Assembly: GCA_902517885.1 (NCBI GenBank)
Contig: CABYDZ010000004.1
Location: 101,964-165,963, forward strand
Reading direction: 5' to 3'
DNA from: an uncultured Pelagibacteraceae bacterium
Lineage (GTDB): Bacteria; Pseudomonadota; Alphaproteobacteria; Pelagibacterales; AG-422-B15
DNA: 64,000 nt
The notes below the pieces were generated by a model. The model did not search any database and had not been told where the DNA came from. It was given only the letters and a program-made list of their open reading frames with translations. Of the stretch, positions 52,048 to 61,123 are shown in pieces. The position numbers and the translations under genes were made by a program. Within the stretch, counting starts at the first letter, position 1. Each line of letters opens with the position of its first letter.

Positions 52048-52827
52048 ATTCATTTCGCTTTTAACTTTTTTAAAAAGTTTATTATTTGTTGCTGCAATAA
52101 TCCTTCCCCCATGAAATATACCATTACCCTCCCAGGTTTTTATTATTCCACCTGCATTTATAATTATGGGTTCTAGCGCTCTGATATCCCATGGCTTAAG
52201 ACCACTTTCTATTACTAAATCAATATGACCATCCGCTAGTAGACAATAACTATAGCAATCTCCACCAAGTCTTACAGTTTTTACTTCATTCGCTATTTTT
52301 TCAAAAATTTTTTGATCTTTTTTATTTGCAAATACATAGGGAGAGGTTGTATTTAAAATACTTTCTTTGATTTTATCTGTATTTCTAGCGCTAAGCTTTG
52401 TCTTCTTACCATTTTTAATCTTGTAAGATAGTTTTGAGTACCCGACGTAACGCTCATCAAGTGCGGGTATATCTGCTATACCAAGAATAATTTCTTTTTT
52501 TCGTGATAATGAAATCAGAGTTCCCCAGATAGGAAATCCTTGAATGAATGATTTAGTTCCATCAATTGGATCTATGCACCATTGATAATCACTAATATTT
52601 TCGAGACTGGCCTCTTCTCCTAAAATTGAATGTTTTGGAAAACATTTTTTAATAGTTTCATTAATTTTTTTTTGAACTTTGATATCTGCAATAGTAACTG
52701 GATCAAAGTTCTCTTTATCTTTTGATTTAATTTTTAATTTTTTCTTAAAATACTTTAAAGAAATTTTTCTAGCGTCATCAGCTATATAGTTTGCAACTTT
52801 AACAAAATTCCGAATACTTTCTTTCAT
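52030..52827 (-). CDS. hisN: inositol-monophosphatase family; histidinol-phosphatase (HisN type)
   Basis: The product has 265 residues from the ATG at 52827; the track's longer start at 52875 adds 16 residues close to the divergent gene and has no family support. Metal-binding motifs are ILGEEASLE, WCIDPIDGTKSFIQGFPIWGTL and, near the C-terminus, KPWDIRALEPIIINAGG. IQGFPxWGTLI is characteristic of the HisN branch (histidinol-phosphatase of actinobacteria and alphaproteobacteria) within the Mg-dependent phosphatase superfamily; inositol or other sugar phosphates remain possible. It would remove the phosphate of L-histidinol phosphate. Confidence 0.85.
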   Translation of the reverse strand: MKESIRNFVKVANYIADDARKISLKYFKKKLKIKSKDKENFDPVTIADIKVQKKINETIKKCFPKHSILGEEASLENISDYQWCIDPIDGTKSFIQGFPIWGTLISLSRKKEIILGIADIPALDERYVGYSKLSYKIKNGKKTKLSARNTDKIKESILNTTSPYVFANKKDQKIFEKIANEVKTVRLGGDCYSYCLLADGHIDLVIESGLKPWDIRALEPIIINAGGIIKTWEGNGIFHGGRIIAATNNKLFKKVKSEMNKKKPS

Positions 52828-52879
52828 ATATATGTTAAATATTACTATTGATTTGAATTTTTGAACTCTTATCATAGTT

Positions 52880-54163
52880 ATGATGATTAGAAAAATTAAT
52901 ATTTTAATTATAGTCGTACTTACGCCATTTTATGTGATTGCAGATCCAATTTTTTCTAGTGAAACCATTGGAGAAAGAGAGCCGATTACAAGCCCTCTTT
53001 CTGAATTTGACCCTGAATTAGACTCTTACCCCGATCCATTTCCTTCGGATCAGATAATATTTACTATAAATGCCGATAACTATATCACATTCAAAGAGAC
53101 TCTCCTGACTCCTGGTCAAATTAAAATGTTTGAGACATACCCTAAGACATTCAAAATGAATATTTATCGATCACGACGAAGTTGTGCGGTTCCTCCTGAA
53201 GTTTTGGAACTCACAAAAAAAAATGCGCTATTGATTGATGCTGGAGAAGGAGTTGAAGGAATAGTTGGAAGTATACCTTTTCCAAATCCGTCTGAAGCGC
53301 TCCATCATGTTTGGAATCATATTTTAAGATATAGAGGTGTTGAAATATATGGCGCATCTCCATTCTTTATAATTAATCCAGATGGAACCCAAACTTATGG
53401 TGCTGGTGAAGCTATTGCTAAAAATTTTTGGAATCCATATGTTAGAAGTGAAGAAGCAGGTTTACAAGGCATGTTGATGACAAAAGTTACGCATCCACCT
53501 CGTTTAGCAGACGCTTCTACTTTAGTAATCGAATCACTTAATGCTTTCAAGGCTCCTCGTAAAGCATGGGTTTATAATCCAGGAACAAGAAGAGTGCGTA
53601 GAGCTCCAGATATCAGTTATGATTATATGCCAAGCTCTGCTCAGGGATTGACAACCGTTGATCAATTCGACGGTTTTAACGGAGCTAAGGATAGATATTA
53701 TTGGTCAGATCTTGGCGAACAATTGAGATTAATGCCTTACAATGCATACAAGTTTCATGAAACTAAAATTGAAGAAATATTAACACCTTATCATGTAAAT
53801 CAAGATTTCTTAAGATACGAGCTAGTAAAAGTAAATGTTGTAGAAGCAATACTTAAAGAAGATAAACGTCACATCATTCCAAAAAGAATAATGTACTTTG
53901 ATACTGATAGTCATAATATGCTATCTGAAGAAACATTTGATGATATGGATCTTTTGATGGCATATCGAGAGTTTCCTATTATTAACTTTTATGATCAGCC
54001 CATGTGCTTATCTATACATTCTGCCACTTATGACTTTGCGACTAGGCGCTATCAATTGCAAAGTGTTAGATCTGCTGATATACCTAAAGTACAGTGGAAA
54101 TTAAATGAGCCCCATGACGAAAGAATGTTCACTCCAGAAGGTTTAAAAAGATTTGCCCGATAG
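52880..54163 (+). CDS. DUF1329 outer-envelope protein with signal peptide
   Basis: A 427-residue protein with an N-terminal signal peptide (KINILIIVVLTPFYVIA, cleavage likely before DPIF). The C-terminal two thirds match DUF1329: RKAWVYNPGTRRVRRAPDISYD, GLTTVDQFDGFNGAKDRYYWSDLG, MPYNAYKFHE and RIMYFDTDSHNML. The fold is LolA-like, and family members are exported proteins usually found beside RND-type transporters in Pseudomonas and others; function is not known. No such transporter is next to it here. The ATG at 52880 or 52883 may be used. Confidence 0.88.
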   Translation: MMIRKINILIIVVLTPFYVIADPIFSSETIGEREPITSPLSEFDPELDSYPDPFPSDQIIFTINADNYITFKETLLTPGQIKMFETYPKTFKMNIYRSRRSCAVPPEVLELTKKNALLIDAGEGVEGIVGSIPFPNPSEALHHVWNHILRYRGVEIYGASPFFIINPDGTQTYGAGEAIAKNFWNPYVRSEEAGLQGMLMTKVTHPPRLADASTLVIESLNAFKAPRKAWVYNPGTRRVRRAPDISYDYMPSSAQGLTTVDQFDGFNGAKDRYYWSDLGEQLRLMPYNAYKFHETKIEEILTPYHVNQDFLRYELVKVNVVEAILKEDKRHIIPKRIMYFDTDSHNMLSEETFDDMDLLMAYREFPIINFYDQPMCLSIHSATYDFATRRYQLQSVRSADIPKVQWKLNEPHDERMFTPEGLKRFAR

Positions 54164-54209
54164 GTATAGATAGCTAATAAATAATGCTATATATAGTCTC
54201 ATTTACATA

Positions 54210-54284
54210 GGGCACGTAGCTCAGTGGTAGAGCATCACGTTGACATCGTGGGGGTTGTTGGTTCGATCCCAACCGTGCCCACCA
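54210..54284 (+). tRNA. tRNA-Val (anticodon GAC)
   Basis: A complete cloverleaf of 75 bases including an encoded CCA. The acceptor stem GGGCACG pairs with CGTGCCC, the D-stem is GCTC/GAGC, the anticodon stem TCACG/CGTGG closes the loop TTGACAT with anticodon GAC at 54242-54244, and the T-arm is GTTGG-TTCGATC-CCAAC. It reads GUC codons (and GUU by wobble). A stretch of T residues follows some 15 bases downstream. Confidence 0.97.
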
Positions 54285-54337
54285 GAGAAATAATATGTTG
54301 TTTTTTTCGACACTTTATATAAAAGATCGCAATAGAT

Positions 54338-54472
54338 ATGAAAAAGCCAAATAAAATTAGAGAAGCCCGACTAAATAAAAAGCGTTCTAAAAAGAATAAT
54401 ATTCGTAAAGAAAAAGTTAGACTTAAAAGAATTGAAGAGGCTAATGCAACTCAGGTTGAGCAGCAATCATGA
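54338..54472 (+). CDS. small basic ORF translationally coupled to rpmJ
   Basis: A 44-residue reading frame ([19 protein letters not shown]...) that is too short for the ORF track. It is full of Lys and Arg and has a polar end ([12 protein letters not shown]), and its TGA overlaps the rpmJ ATG as ATGA. I do not know a family for it. The charge and setting would suit an RNA- or ribosome-associated peptide, or a leader that sets L36 translation. No good ribosome site precedes its ATG. It could also be an accidental frame in the rpmJ leader. Confidence 0.55.
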   Translation: MKKPNKIREARLNKKRSKKNNIRKEKVRLKRIEEANATQVEQQS

Positions 54473-54594
54473 AAGTAAGAAGTTCACTCAAAAATCTCAA
54501 AACTAGAGACCGAAATAATAAGCTTATAAAACGTAAGGGCCGTCTTTATGTGATTAATAAGAAAAATCCAAGAATGAAAGCTCGCCAAGGTTAA
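54469..54594 (+). CDS. rpmJ: 50S ribosomal protein L36
   Basis: A 41-residue protein, [20 protein letters not shown] followed by [21 protein letters not shown]. It has the exact length and C-terminal KARQG of the alphaproteobacterial L36 type, which lacks the four zinc-binding Cys/His residues of the 37-residue form. L36 binds 23S rRNA in the large subunit. The gene is standalone, outside the spc operon, as in other Alphaproteobacteria, and overlaps a small basic ORF upstream by four bases. It is absent from the ORF track because of its length. Confidence 0.95.
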   Translation: MKVRSSLKNLKTRDRNNKLIKRKGRLYVINKKNPRMKARQG

Positions 54595-54601
54595 TAAACA
54601 T

Positions 54602-55306
54602 TTGGTTGCATACCCTGAAAATCAAATTCTAATAATTGCGGACCATGCATCTAACTACGTTTCAAAAGAAAACAATAAATTAGGTTTACCAGACTCTTTT
54701 TTAAATCAACACATCGCCTTCGATCTTGGTGTTAAAGAACTCAGTTCAGATTTATCAAATAGATTAAAATGTAAAGTCATTCAAGGTAAATATTCAAGAC
54801 TACTAATTGATTTAAATAGAGATTTAACTGACCCAACTGTTATTCCAGAAATAGTAGATAGAAAAATAATTCCTGGGAATATTGGACTTAGTAAAAGTGA
54901 GGTAAAATTAAGGGTTAAAAAAATTTATAACAAATATCATCAAGAAATAGATCGAACCATAAAAAATGAACAAGTTAAAGTCATCTTGTCTTTACATTCC
55001 TTTAATCCAATATTTAAAGATAAAAAAAGGCTTTTAGAATTTGGGATACTTTCAAATGAAGACAAAACTTTAAGCAGTATAATTATTGACCAACTCAGAT
55101 TGCAAAAAATAAATGTTGGAGACAATAAGCCTTATAAAGGTGATTTGATCGGCGACAGTATGTATAGGCATGGTTTGAGAAATAAGCTTCCACATGCGCT
55201 GATAGAAGTCAGAAATGATTTACTTTCAAACACAACTAAGATAAAAAGAGTTTCAAGGCTATTACATAAAATAATAGTTAAATCATTAGAAAAACTCGCT
55301 TCATGA
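54602..55306 (+). CDS. N-formylglutamate amidohydrolase family protein
   Basis: A 234-residue protein of the FGase (HutG-like) family: ILIIADHASNYVSKENNKLG at the start, HIAFDLGVKELSSDL, IQGKYSRLLIDLNRDLTDPT and VILSLHSFNPIF, plus a late PYKGDLIGDSMYRHG. The Asp-His and HSF motifs are thought to bind metal. It would hydrolyse N-formylglutamate or another N-acylated amino acid. The start codon is a TTG eight bases after rpmJ; no ATG lies near. Other his-degradation genes are not present, so the substrate may differ. It overlaps the next gene by four bases. Confidence 0.87.
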   Translation: MVAYPENQILIIADHASNYVSKENNKLGLPDSFLNQHIAFDLGVKELSSDLSNRLKCKVIQGKYSRLLIDLNRDLTDPTVIPEIVDRKIIPGNIGLSKSEVKLRVKKIYNKYHQEIDRTIKNEQVKVILSLHSFNPIFKDKKRLLEFGILSNEDKTLSSIIIDQLRLQKINVGDNKPYKGDLIGDSMYRHGLRNKLPHALIEVRNDLLSNTTKIKRVSRLLHKIIVKSLEKLAS

Positions 55307-56205
55307 ATACAAATACACCTCAATGGTTCAAAGACTCAATCGCGAATAATCCAGAAATATGTTCTACTAAAGTTAAGGGTACAAAAATTGTCTATAATAC
55401 TTGGGGTGACAAAAAAAATCCTGGACTAATATTTGTTCACGGTGGAATGGCTCACGCCGAATGGTGGAATTTTATTGGACCGTATTTCGCAAAAACACAT
55501 AGAGTAATTGCCATGAATTTAGGTGGTATGGGTGAGAGTGATTGGAAGAAAACATATTCAATAGAATCTTGGGGAGATGAAATTGTAGGCGTATGTAGAA
55601 AAGAAAAACTCAAGAAGCCAATTTTAGTTGGTCACAGTTTAGGAGGTATGTGCAGTGTAATTGCTGCTTCATCTATGAAAAAAACTCTTTATGGCCTTGT
55701 AATTGTAGATACAGCAATAATGCCACCGTCAGAAAAGCCACCTAAATTTGACTTAAAAATAAGAGCTAATAAAATTTATAAAAAACAATCGGATATAAGA
55801 AAAAGGTTTAGACTTGTCCCTTCACAAAATGATGCACTTGATTACGTAATGAATTATATCGCAGAAAAATCTATTAAAAAAGTTAGAGGCGGATGGACAT
55901 GGAAATTTGATCCAAACTATATGAAAATTTTTAATAGCGAAAGTTTTGCTGAAAGGCAAGCGATGTATCGTAACAAGCTCAAGGGTTTAAAGTGTAGAGT
56001 TGCGATATTTAGAGGTGAGAAGTCACTTCTTTTTCCTGGTCGAAGTGCAAAATATATGCATGAGCTTATGGACAAAAAATCTCCGATCATAAATATTCCT
56101 GAGGCCCACCATCATATTATGGTAGACCAACCTTTAGCATTAGTAGCAGCCTTAAGATCTCTCGTCATAGATTGGGATCATTCGAAGCCCTCTAAAGCAT
56201 TGTAA
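55303..56205 (+). CDS. alpha/beta hydrolase
   Basis: A 300-residue alpha/beta-hydrolase-fold protein: LIFVHGGMAHAEWWNFIGPYF is the HG oxyanion loop, PILVGHSLGGMCSVIAAS the nucleophile elbow with the catalytic Ser, and EAHHHIMVDQPLALV supplies the catalytic His. The acid is likely the Asp of VIVDTAIMPPSE or a later residue. It belongs to the broad epoxide-hydrolase/esterase branch, and no substrate can be read. It overlaps the FGase-type gene by four bases, so the two form an operon. Confidence 0.88.
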   Translation: MNTNTPQWFKDSIANNPEICSTKVKGTKIVYNTWGDKKNPGLIFVHGGMAHAEWWNFIGPYFAKTHRVIAMNLGGMGESDWKKTYSIESWGDEIVGVCRKEKLKKPILVGHSLGGMCSVIAASSMKKTLYGLVIVDTAIMPPSEKPPKFDLKIRANKIYKKQSDIRKRFRLVPSQNDALDYVMNYIAEKSIKKVRGGWTWKFDPNYMKIFNSESFAERQAMYRNKLKGLKCRVAIFRGEKSLLFPGRSAKYMHELMDKKSPIINIPEAHHHIMVDQPLALVAALRSLVIDWDHSKPSKAL

Positions 56206-56228
56206 AAATTCAATAAAATGAATTTTTA
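56203..56228 (+). terminator. AT-rich hairpin at the end of the hydrolase gene, possible terminator
   Basis: A perfect 10-base inverted repeat (TAAAAATTCA and TGAATTTTTA) with a six-base loop begins at the stop codon of the alpha/beta hydrolase gene. The T-run is part of the stem, so the structure is weak but symmetrical and could act from both sides. It separates this operon from the cox IV/pnt genes. Confidence 0.4.
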
Positions 56229-56294
56229 TACTAAAAGTTATATAAAAATAATGCTGTTAAATTATAAATTAAGAAATATATTACATTGAATATT

Positions 56295-56405
56295 ATGGAC
56301 ATTTCAGAACAAAAAAAAACCTATTCATTTTTTGGAAAGCTGATTGTTTGGGGATCAATAGGTGTAGTTTTAGTCCTAGTATTTATGGCAATTTTCTTAT
56401 TATAA
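56295..56405 (+). CDS. aa3-type cytochrome c oxidase subunit IV (small membrane subunit)
   Basis: A 36-residue frame missing from the ORF track: MDISEQKKTYSFFGKLIVWG then a single membrane helix to the end. It follows the COX4_pro_2 family of Alphaproteobacteria, which begins MDISEHxxTYxGFxKL and has one helix. The subunit binds the periphery of the aa3-type terminal oxidase. It lies 12 bases upstream of pntAA, an arrangement that I recall from other Alphaproteobacteria, and no other cox gene is in the window. Confidence 0.83.
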   Translation: MDISEQKKTYSFFGKLIVWGSIGVVLVLVFMAIFLL

Positions 56406-56417
56406 ATTCTAATCATT

Positions 56418-57539
56418 ATGCAAGTTTATATTCTTAAAGAAAGTAATTCTGACTCTAGAGTGGCAGCCTCTCCAGACACTGTTAAGAAGATGAAGGACTG
56501 GGGTCTTAATGTAGTTATACAGGACAATGCTGGATTAAAATCAAATTTTTCTAATGAAGAATATATTAAAAGTGGAGCAATAATATCGAATGAAATTACT
56601 GACATAAGTAAATCTGATCTGATACTTAAGATTAATAAACCAAATGACGATGAAATTACACTTATGAATGAGGGATCAGTACTAATAGCATCGCTCGACC
56701 CATATAATAATAGTGAAACACTAAATAAGTTAAAAGATAAAGGTGTAACATCTTTTGCAATGGAATTAATGCCTAGAATAACTAGAGCTCAATCTATGGA
56801 TATTTTGTCGTCACAATCAAATTTAGCAGGATATAAAGCTGTGATTGATGCTACTTATCTCTTTAATAAAGCAATGCCCATGATGATGACAGCAGCAGGA
56901 ACAATAGCTCCTGCCAAGGTCATGGTATTTGGTGCTGGTGTTGCAGGACTGCAAGCTATTGCTACAGCAAAAAGATTAGGAGCAATTGTTTCGGCAACTG
57001 ACGTAAGAATGGCAGCAAAAGAGCAGGTTGAAAGCTTAGGCGGTAAATTTGTAATGGTTGAAGATGATGAAACTCAAGATGCTGAAACATCTGGAGGATA
57101 TGCAAAAGAAATGAGTGAAGAATTCAAGTTAAAGCAGGCAAATCTAATTTCTGAAACTTTAGCATCTCAAGATATTGCTATATGTACAGCTTTAATACCA
57201 GGTAAGAAAGCTCCATTATTAATTTCGAAAGAGCAAGTTAATTCTATGAAGCCAGGATCAATAATTATTGATTTAGCCGCAGAAAGTGGAGGCAATTGTG
57301 AATGCTCAGTCGCCGGTGAAACAAATAATGTGAACGGGGTAACAGTTGTAGGTGTAAATAATATTACTTCAACTATTTCTCAAGATGCCTCATCTCTTTT
57401 TTCTAAAAATATTTTGAATTTTTTAGATTTATTGATTGATAGTGAGACAAAAGAATTAAGCATTGATTGGGAAGATGAGATTGTCAAAGGTATACTTGTC
57501 ACTAAGAATAAAGAAATAACCAATGAGGAGTTTATATAA
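56418..57539 (+). CDS. pntAA: NAD(P) transhydrogenase subunit alpha part 1
   Basis: A 373-residue soluble domain I of proton-translocating transhydrogenase, in the split form of Alphaproteobacteria. The AlaDH/PNT fold is seen in ILKESNSDSRVAASPDTV, the NAD(H) loop in VMVFGAGVAGLQAIATAKRLGA and TDVRMAAKEQVESLGG, the mobile-loop region in FKLKQANLISETLASQDI, and IIDLAAESGGNCECS. It binds NAD(H) on the cytoplasmic side and passes hydride to NADP+ bound by PntB. Its TAA shares a base with the pntAB ATG. Confidence 0.95.
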   Translation: MQVYILKESNSDSRVAASPDTVKKMKDWGLNVVIQDNAGLKSNFSNEEYIKSGAIISNEITDISKSDLILKINKPNDDEITLMNEGSVLIASLDPYNNSETLNKLKDKGVTSFAMELMPRITRAQSMDILSSQSNLAGYKAVIDATYLFNKAMPMMMTAAGTIAPAKVMVFGAGVAGLQAIATAKRLGAIVSATDVRMAAKEQVESLGGKFVMVEDDETQDAETSGGYAKEMSEEFKLKQANLISETLASQDIAICTALIPGKKAPLLISKEQVNSMKPGSIIIDLAAESGGNCECSVAGETNNVNGVTVVGVNNITSTISQDASSLFSKNILNFLDLLIDSETKELSIDWEDEIVKGILVTKNKEITNEEFI

Positions 57540-57862
57540 TGGAATTAGTTGATCCAAATATTTTTAGACTAACAATATTTGTTTTATCGATTTTTATAGG
57601 ATACTACGTCGTATGGAGTGTTACACCTGCTTTACACACACCTTTGATGGCAGTCACTAATGCAATATCATCAGTTATAATTGTTGGTGGATTATTTGCT
57701 CTAGTTCTCAGCAATGATCTATCACTTTTAGGAAATCTTTCTAAAGGCTTTGGCTTCCTTGCTGTGCTTTTAGCCGCTGTGAATATATTTGGGGGGTTTC
57801 TGGTAACGCAAAGAATGCTAGCGATGTACAAGAAAAAACCAAAGAAAGAGGATAAAGAATAA
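57539..57862 (+). CDS. pntAB: NAD(P) transhydrogenase subunit alpha part 2
   Basis: A 107-residue membrane subunit with three or four helices: FRLTIFVLSIFIGYYVVWSV, TPLMAVTNAISSVIIVGG (the highly conserved HTPLMAVTNAIS motif) and FLAVLLAAVNIFGGFLVTQRMLAMY. It is the N-terminal half of domain II and forms the proton channel together with PntB. The short charged tail (KKKPKKEDKE) is cytoplasmic. It is one base overlapped with pntAA and directly abuts pntB. Confidence 0.96.
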   Translation: MELVDPNIFRLTIFVLSIFIGYYVVWSVTPALHTPLMAVTNAISSVIIVGGLFALVLSNDLSLLGNLSKGFGFLAVLLAAVNIFGGFLVTQRMLAMYKKKPKKEDKE

Positions 57863-59263
57863 ATGCTCACAAACCTAGTTGCCATTGCGTATGTTGTATC
57901 TGGTGTATTTTTCATAATTGCCTTAAGAGGGCTTTCTTCTCCAGAAAGCTCTAGAAGGGGAAATATCTTTGGAATCTTAGGAATGGTAATAGCTATTTTA
58001 GCAACTTTATTTTCGGTTAATTTTTTTACTTCAGATATTCAAACAGTTATATTCGTTATAGTTGCAATTGCTATTGGTGGAATAGTAGGGGCAATTATTG
58101 CGAAAAGAATTGCTATGACAGACATGCCACAATTAGTTGCAGGTTTTCATAGCCTTGTTGGTTTAGCTGCTGTATTTGTTGCGCTTGCTGCATTTTATGC
58201 ACCTGAGGCATTTAAAATTGGGACCTTGGGAAATATAAAAACTCTAAGTTTAGTTGAAATGTCTTTGGGAGCAGTGATAGGTGCAATCACTTTTTCAGGC
58301 TCTGTCATTGCATTTGGTAAACTTCAAGGAATAATGTCTGGTTCTCCGATAGTATTTAAAGGCCAACACATGCTCAATTTACTTATTGGAATTATAATCG
58401 TCGCAGGTATTGTTTATTTTTGCTTCAACCAAGACCAAAAGATTTATTTAACAATTATTGCACTATCATTTTTAATTGGCTTCTTAATTATTATCCCGAT
58501 TGGTGGTGCTGATATGCCAGTGGTTGTATCTATGCTTAATTCATATTCAGGATGGGCTGCAGCGGGTATCGGGTTTACACTTGGGAATACAGCTTTAATA
58601 ATTACTGGCGCATTAGTTGGATCGTCTGGGGCCATACTCTCATATATAATGTGTGCCGCAATGAATAGATCATTCATAAGTGTAATACTAGGTGGTTTTG
58701 GGGGTGATGATATTGCTGTTAATAAGGATGTTGAGCAACGACCAGTAAAAGAAGGTGGCTTTGATGATGCAGCATTTATTATGAAGAATGCAGGATCTGT
58801 AATAATCGTACCAGGTTATGGAATGGCAGTAGCTCAAGCTCAGCACGTACTAAAAGAGATGACTGATGCCTTGAAAAAAAATGGTGTTAAAGTAACTTTT
58901 GCAATTCACCCCGTTGCAGGAAGAATGCCGGGCCATATGAATGTTTTGTTAGCAGAGGCTAATGTTCCATATGATGATGTTTTTGAATTGGAAGATATTA
59001 ATTCAGAATTTTCTCAAGCAGATGTAGCATTTGTAATTGGAGCGAATGACGTAACTAATCCTATAGCTAAAACTGACCCATCCTCACCAATTTATGGAAT
59101 GCCAATACTTGATGTAGAAAATGCAAATACAGTTTTATTTGTTAAGAGGGGTAGAGGCTTAGGTTACGCAGGGGTAGATAATGAACTGTTTTACAGAGAT
59201 AATACAATGATGCTTTTCTCTGATGCTAAAAAAATGGTTGAGGGTATCGTTAAGGCTTTATAG
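57863..59263 (+). CDS. pntB: NAD(P) transhydrogenase subunit beta
   Basis: A 466-residue protein: eight or nine membrane helices (domain II, residues 1-270), with [17 protein letters not shown] holding the His of the proton path and [22 protein letters not shown], and a C-terminal NADP(H)-binding domain III with [50 protein letters not shown] and [18 protein letters not shown]. It completes the enzyme that uses the proton gradient to make NADPH from NADH. It converges with rpsU, with only six bases between stops. Confidence 0.97.
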   Translation: MLTNLVAIAYVVSGVFFIIALRGLSSPESSRRGNIFGILGMVIAILATLFSVNFFTSDIQTVIFVIVAIAIGGIVGAIIAKRIAMTDMPQLVAGFHSLVGLAAVFVALAAFYAPEAFKIGTLGNIKTLSLVEMSLGAVIGAITFSGSVIAFGKLQGIMSGSPIVFKGQHMLNLLIGIIIVAGIVYFCFNQDQKIYLTIIALSFLIGFLIIIPIGGADMPVVVSMLNSYSGWAAAGIGFTLGNTALIITGALVGSSGAILSYIMCAAMNRSFISVILGGFGGDDIAVNKDVEQRPVKEGGFDDAAFIMKNAGSVIIVPGYGMAVAQAQHVLKEMTDALKKNGVKVTFAIHPVAGRMPGHMNVLLAEANVPYDDVFELEDINSEFSQADVAFVIGANDVTNPIAKTDPSSPIYGMPILDVENANTVLFVKRGRGLGYAGVDNELFYRDNTMMLFSDAKKMVEGIVKAL

Positions 59264-59269
59264 CTATTC

Positions 59270-59467
59270 TTAGCTGTATAATTTTCTTCTAGCCATTTTT
59301 CGAGAACGACGAATGTTTTCCGCTTTTTCTCTTAATTTTTTCTGGCTAGGCTTTTCGAAGTAAGTTCTCATTTTCATTTCTTTAAAAATACCTTCTCTTT
59401 GCATTTTTTTCTTGAGGATGCGTAAAGCTCCTTCAACGTTATTATCTTTTACACTTACTTCAACTAT
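59270..59467 (-). CDS. rpsU: 30S ribosomal protein S21 (apparent ATA start)
   Basis: Minus-strand reading gives a 65-residue S21: [20 protein letters not shown] then [20 protein letters not shown] and a basic tail to [13 protein letters not shown]. No ATG, GTG or TTG opens the frame at the family's N-terminus. The only codon at the right place is ATA (59465-59467), eight bases after a strong AAGGAGG at 59475-59481; the next ATG is internal (Met22), beyond the conserved start. For this reason the ORF track lacks it. Either translation starts at ATA, or the base is a sequencing or assembly error for ATG. S21 binds near the 3' end of 16S rRNA. Confidence 0.9.
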   Translation of the reverse strand: MVEVSVKDNNVEGALRILKKKMQREGIFKEMKMRTYFEKPSQKKLREKAENIRRSRKMARRKLYS

Positions 59468-59555
59468 TGTTCTGCCCTCCTTAAGAGCGTTTCAAATTTG
59501 GGGAGTTTTTAACATCTTGGAATTCCTTTGTCTAGCCAAATAAAATTAAATTCAG

Positions 59556-60629
59556 TTATGAGATAAAATTAATGTGACCCATTTTCCGGCCACCTTTTAC
59601 GATCTTTTTGCCATAGTCATACTTAATACTTTTTTTGAAGCCTTTATACCTCCTCATATATTTTATTCTACTTACTTTTTTTATTTCATTACCTATGAGA
59701 TTTCTCATAAGTCCTTTTTTAAGTATTTTGGGTTTAAGAATTTTTTTTCCTGTAATGGCTCTTATATGCAACTCAAATTGACTTATGTTTGCATTATCCA
59801 GTGTTATATGACCAGAATTGTGAACTCTTGGAGCAATTTCATTAACAAAAATATTATTTTCTTTATCAAGAAAAAATTCAATCGTTAATAATCCAATATA
59901 ATTTAGCTTTGTAATAATTCTTCTTGATATTTTTAATAACTCTCCTTCAATTTTCGCATCTATGTTACTAGGTGATGTTGTTTCAAAAAGTATATGATCT
60001 TTGTGCACATTAGCGAATGTCGGATAAAAATAAAAATTTTGCTTAATGTCTCTCGCACATATAACTGAAACTTCTTCTTTAAGATTTATCTTTCTTTCTA
60101 TAATACAGTCCTGATATTTATTTTCTTTCCATTGTCTTTTTAAATTTTTAGTATTTTGTACCAACGCTTGTCCTTTGCCATCGTAGCCAAATCTAGTTGT
60201 TTTTATTATTACGGGATACTGAATTAAAGATTCTAGTTTTTTCAAATTTTGCTTTTTATTTAGAAGGCCAATTCCTGCGTGATTAATTTTATTTTTTGAG
60301 AAGAATTGCTTCTCTTTTTTTCTATCCTGACTAATAGTCAGCGCAGAAATAGGTGGATATATTTTCTTTCTCTTTAATTTCTTAAGAGCTTCAGTTGACA
60401 CATTTTCAAATTCATAGGTTATAAGATCTACTTCACTACTAAAAATTTTCAAACTTTCAATATCTTCAAAGGAGCCATAGAACATCTTATCAGCATATTT
60501 TTCTGCAGGAACTTTCTTGCTGTCTGAGTAAACGAACACTCTAAGTCCTAACTTACTACAGGAATGTGCTAAGAACATGCCTAGTTGTCCACCACCAATG
60601 ATGCCAACGGTGGAAACTTTTAAACTCAT
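59556..60629 (-). CDS. purK: 5-(carboxyamino)imidazole ribonucleotide synthase
   Basis: The product has 357 residues from the ATG at 60629, which overlaps the purE stop as ATGA; the track start at 60674 reads 15 residues from within purE. The N-terminus [21 protein letters not shown] is the PurK hallmark, and the ATP-grasp domain has [66 protein letters not shown]. It carboxylates AIR with ATP and bicarbonate, the product going to PurE in purine synthesis. Confidence 0.95.
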   Translation of the reverse strand: MSLKVSTVGIIGGGQLGMFLAHSCSKLGLRVFVYSDSKKVPAEKYADKMFYGSFEDIESLKIFSSEVDLITYEFENVSTEALKKLKRKKIYPPISALTISQDRKKEKQFFSKNKINHAGIGLLNKKQNLKKLESLIQYPVIIKTTRFGYDGKGQALVQNTKNLKRQWKENKYQDCIIERKINLKEEVSVICARDIKQNFYFYPTFANVHKDHILFETTSPSNIDAKIEGELLKISRRIITKLNYIGLLTIEFFLDKENNIFVNEIAPRVHNSGHITLDNANISQFELHIRAITGKKILKPKILKKGLMRNLIGNEIKKVSRIKYMRRYKGFKKSIKYDYGKKIVKGGRKMGHINFIS

Positions 60630-61117
60630 TTTTTGGGTTTGATATTTACTGACTGGGTTTGCTTTAAACGCCAACTCTTATATTTGTGTTTAAGAATCTT
60701 ATCTTCGCCACTTAATATTGAAACTGCTAATAAGGCAGCATTTTTTGCTCCTGATTCACCCACAGCAAGTGATCCCACAGGAACTCCCGCTGGCATTTGA
60801 GCTATTGATAACAAGCTATCCAATCCTTTTAATTTTTTAGATTCAACGGGAACACCTAGCACAGGTAAATTACTTATTGATGCAGTCATACCAGGAAGAT
60901 GAGCAGCCCCTCCAGCTCCTGCAATAATTACTTTTATGCCCCTTTTGTCAGCCTCTTCCGCGTATTTGAACAATCTTTTGGGAGTGCGGTGGGCTGAAAT
61001 AATCTTTACTTCATATTTGATTTTAAAAGTGTTTAGAATTTTTGATGCATGTTTCATTGTTGGCCAATCAGATTGGCTTCCCATTATTATGCTAACGAGT
61101 GGCAAACTTTTCATCAC
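60626..61117 (-). CDS. purE: N5-carboxyaminoimidazole ribonucleotide mutase
   Basis: A 163-residue class I Pur[21 protein letters not shown] at the N-terminus, [20 protein letters not shown] with the active-site His, [18 protein letters not shown], and [31 protein letters not shown]. It moves the carboxyl group in N5-CAIR to give CAIR. It starts six bases after the trcR-type gene and overlaps purK by four bases; thus the three may be one transcript. Met1 or Met2 may be the start. Confidence 0.96.
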   Translation of the reverse strand: MMKSLPLVSIIMGSQSDWPTMKHASKILNTFKIKYEVKIISAHRTPKRLFKYAEEADKRGIKVIIAGAGGAAHLPGMTASISNLPVLGVPVESKKLKGLDSLLSIAQMPAGVPVGSLAVGESGAKNAALLAVSILSGEDKILKHKYKSWRLKQTQSVNIKPKK

Positions 61118-61123
61118 TAAAAC

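Noticed and set aside
59259-59280. Terminator between pntB and rpsU
   Set aside because: The repeat pairs only five bases before a two-base bulge and has no clear T-run; too weak to list.
59574-59888. Plus-strand 104-residue ORF
   Set aside because: It is an antisense frame over the 3' half of purK, which is a clear, conserved gene.
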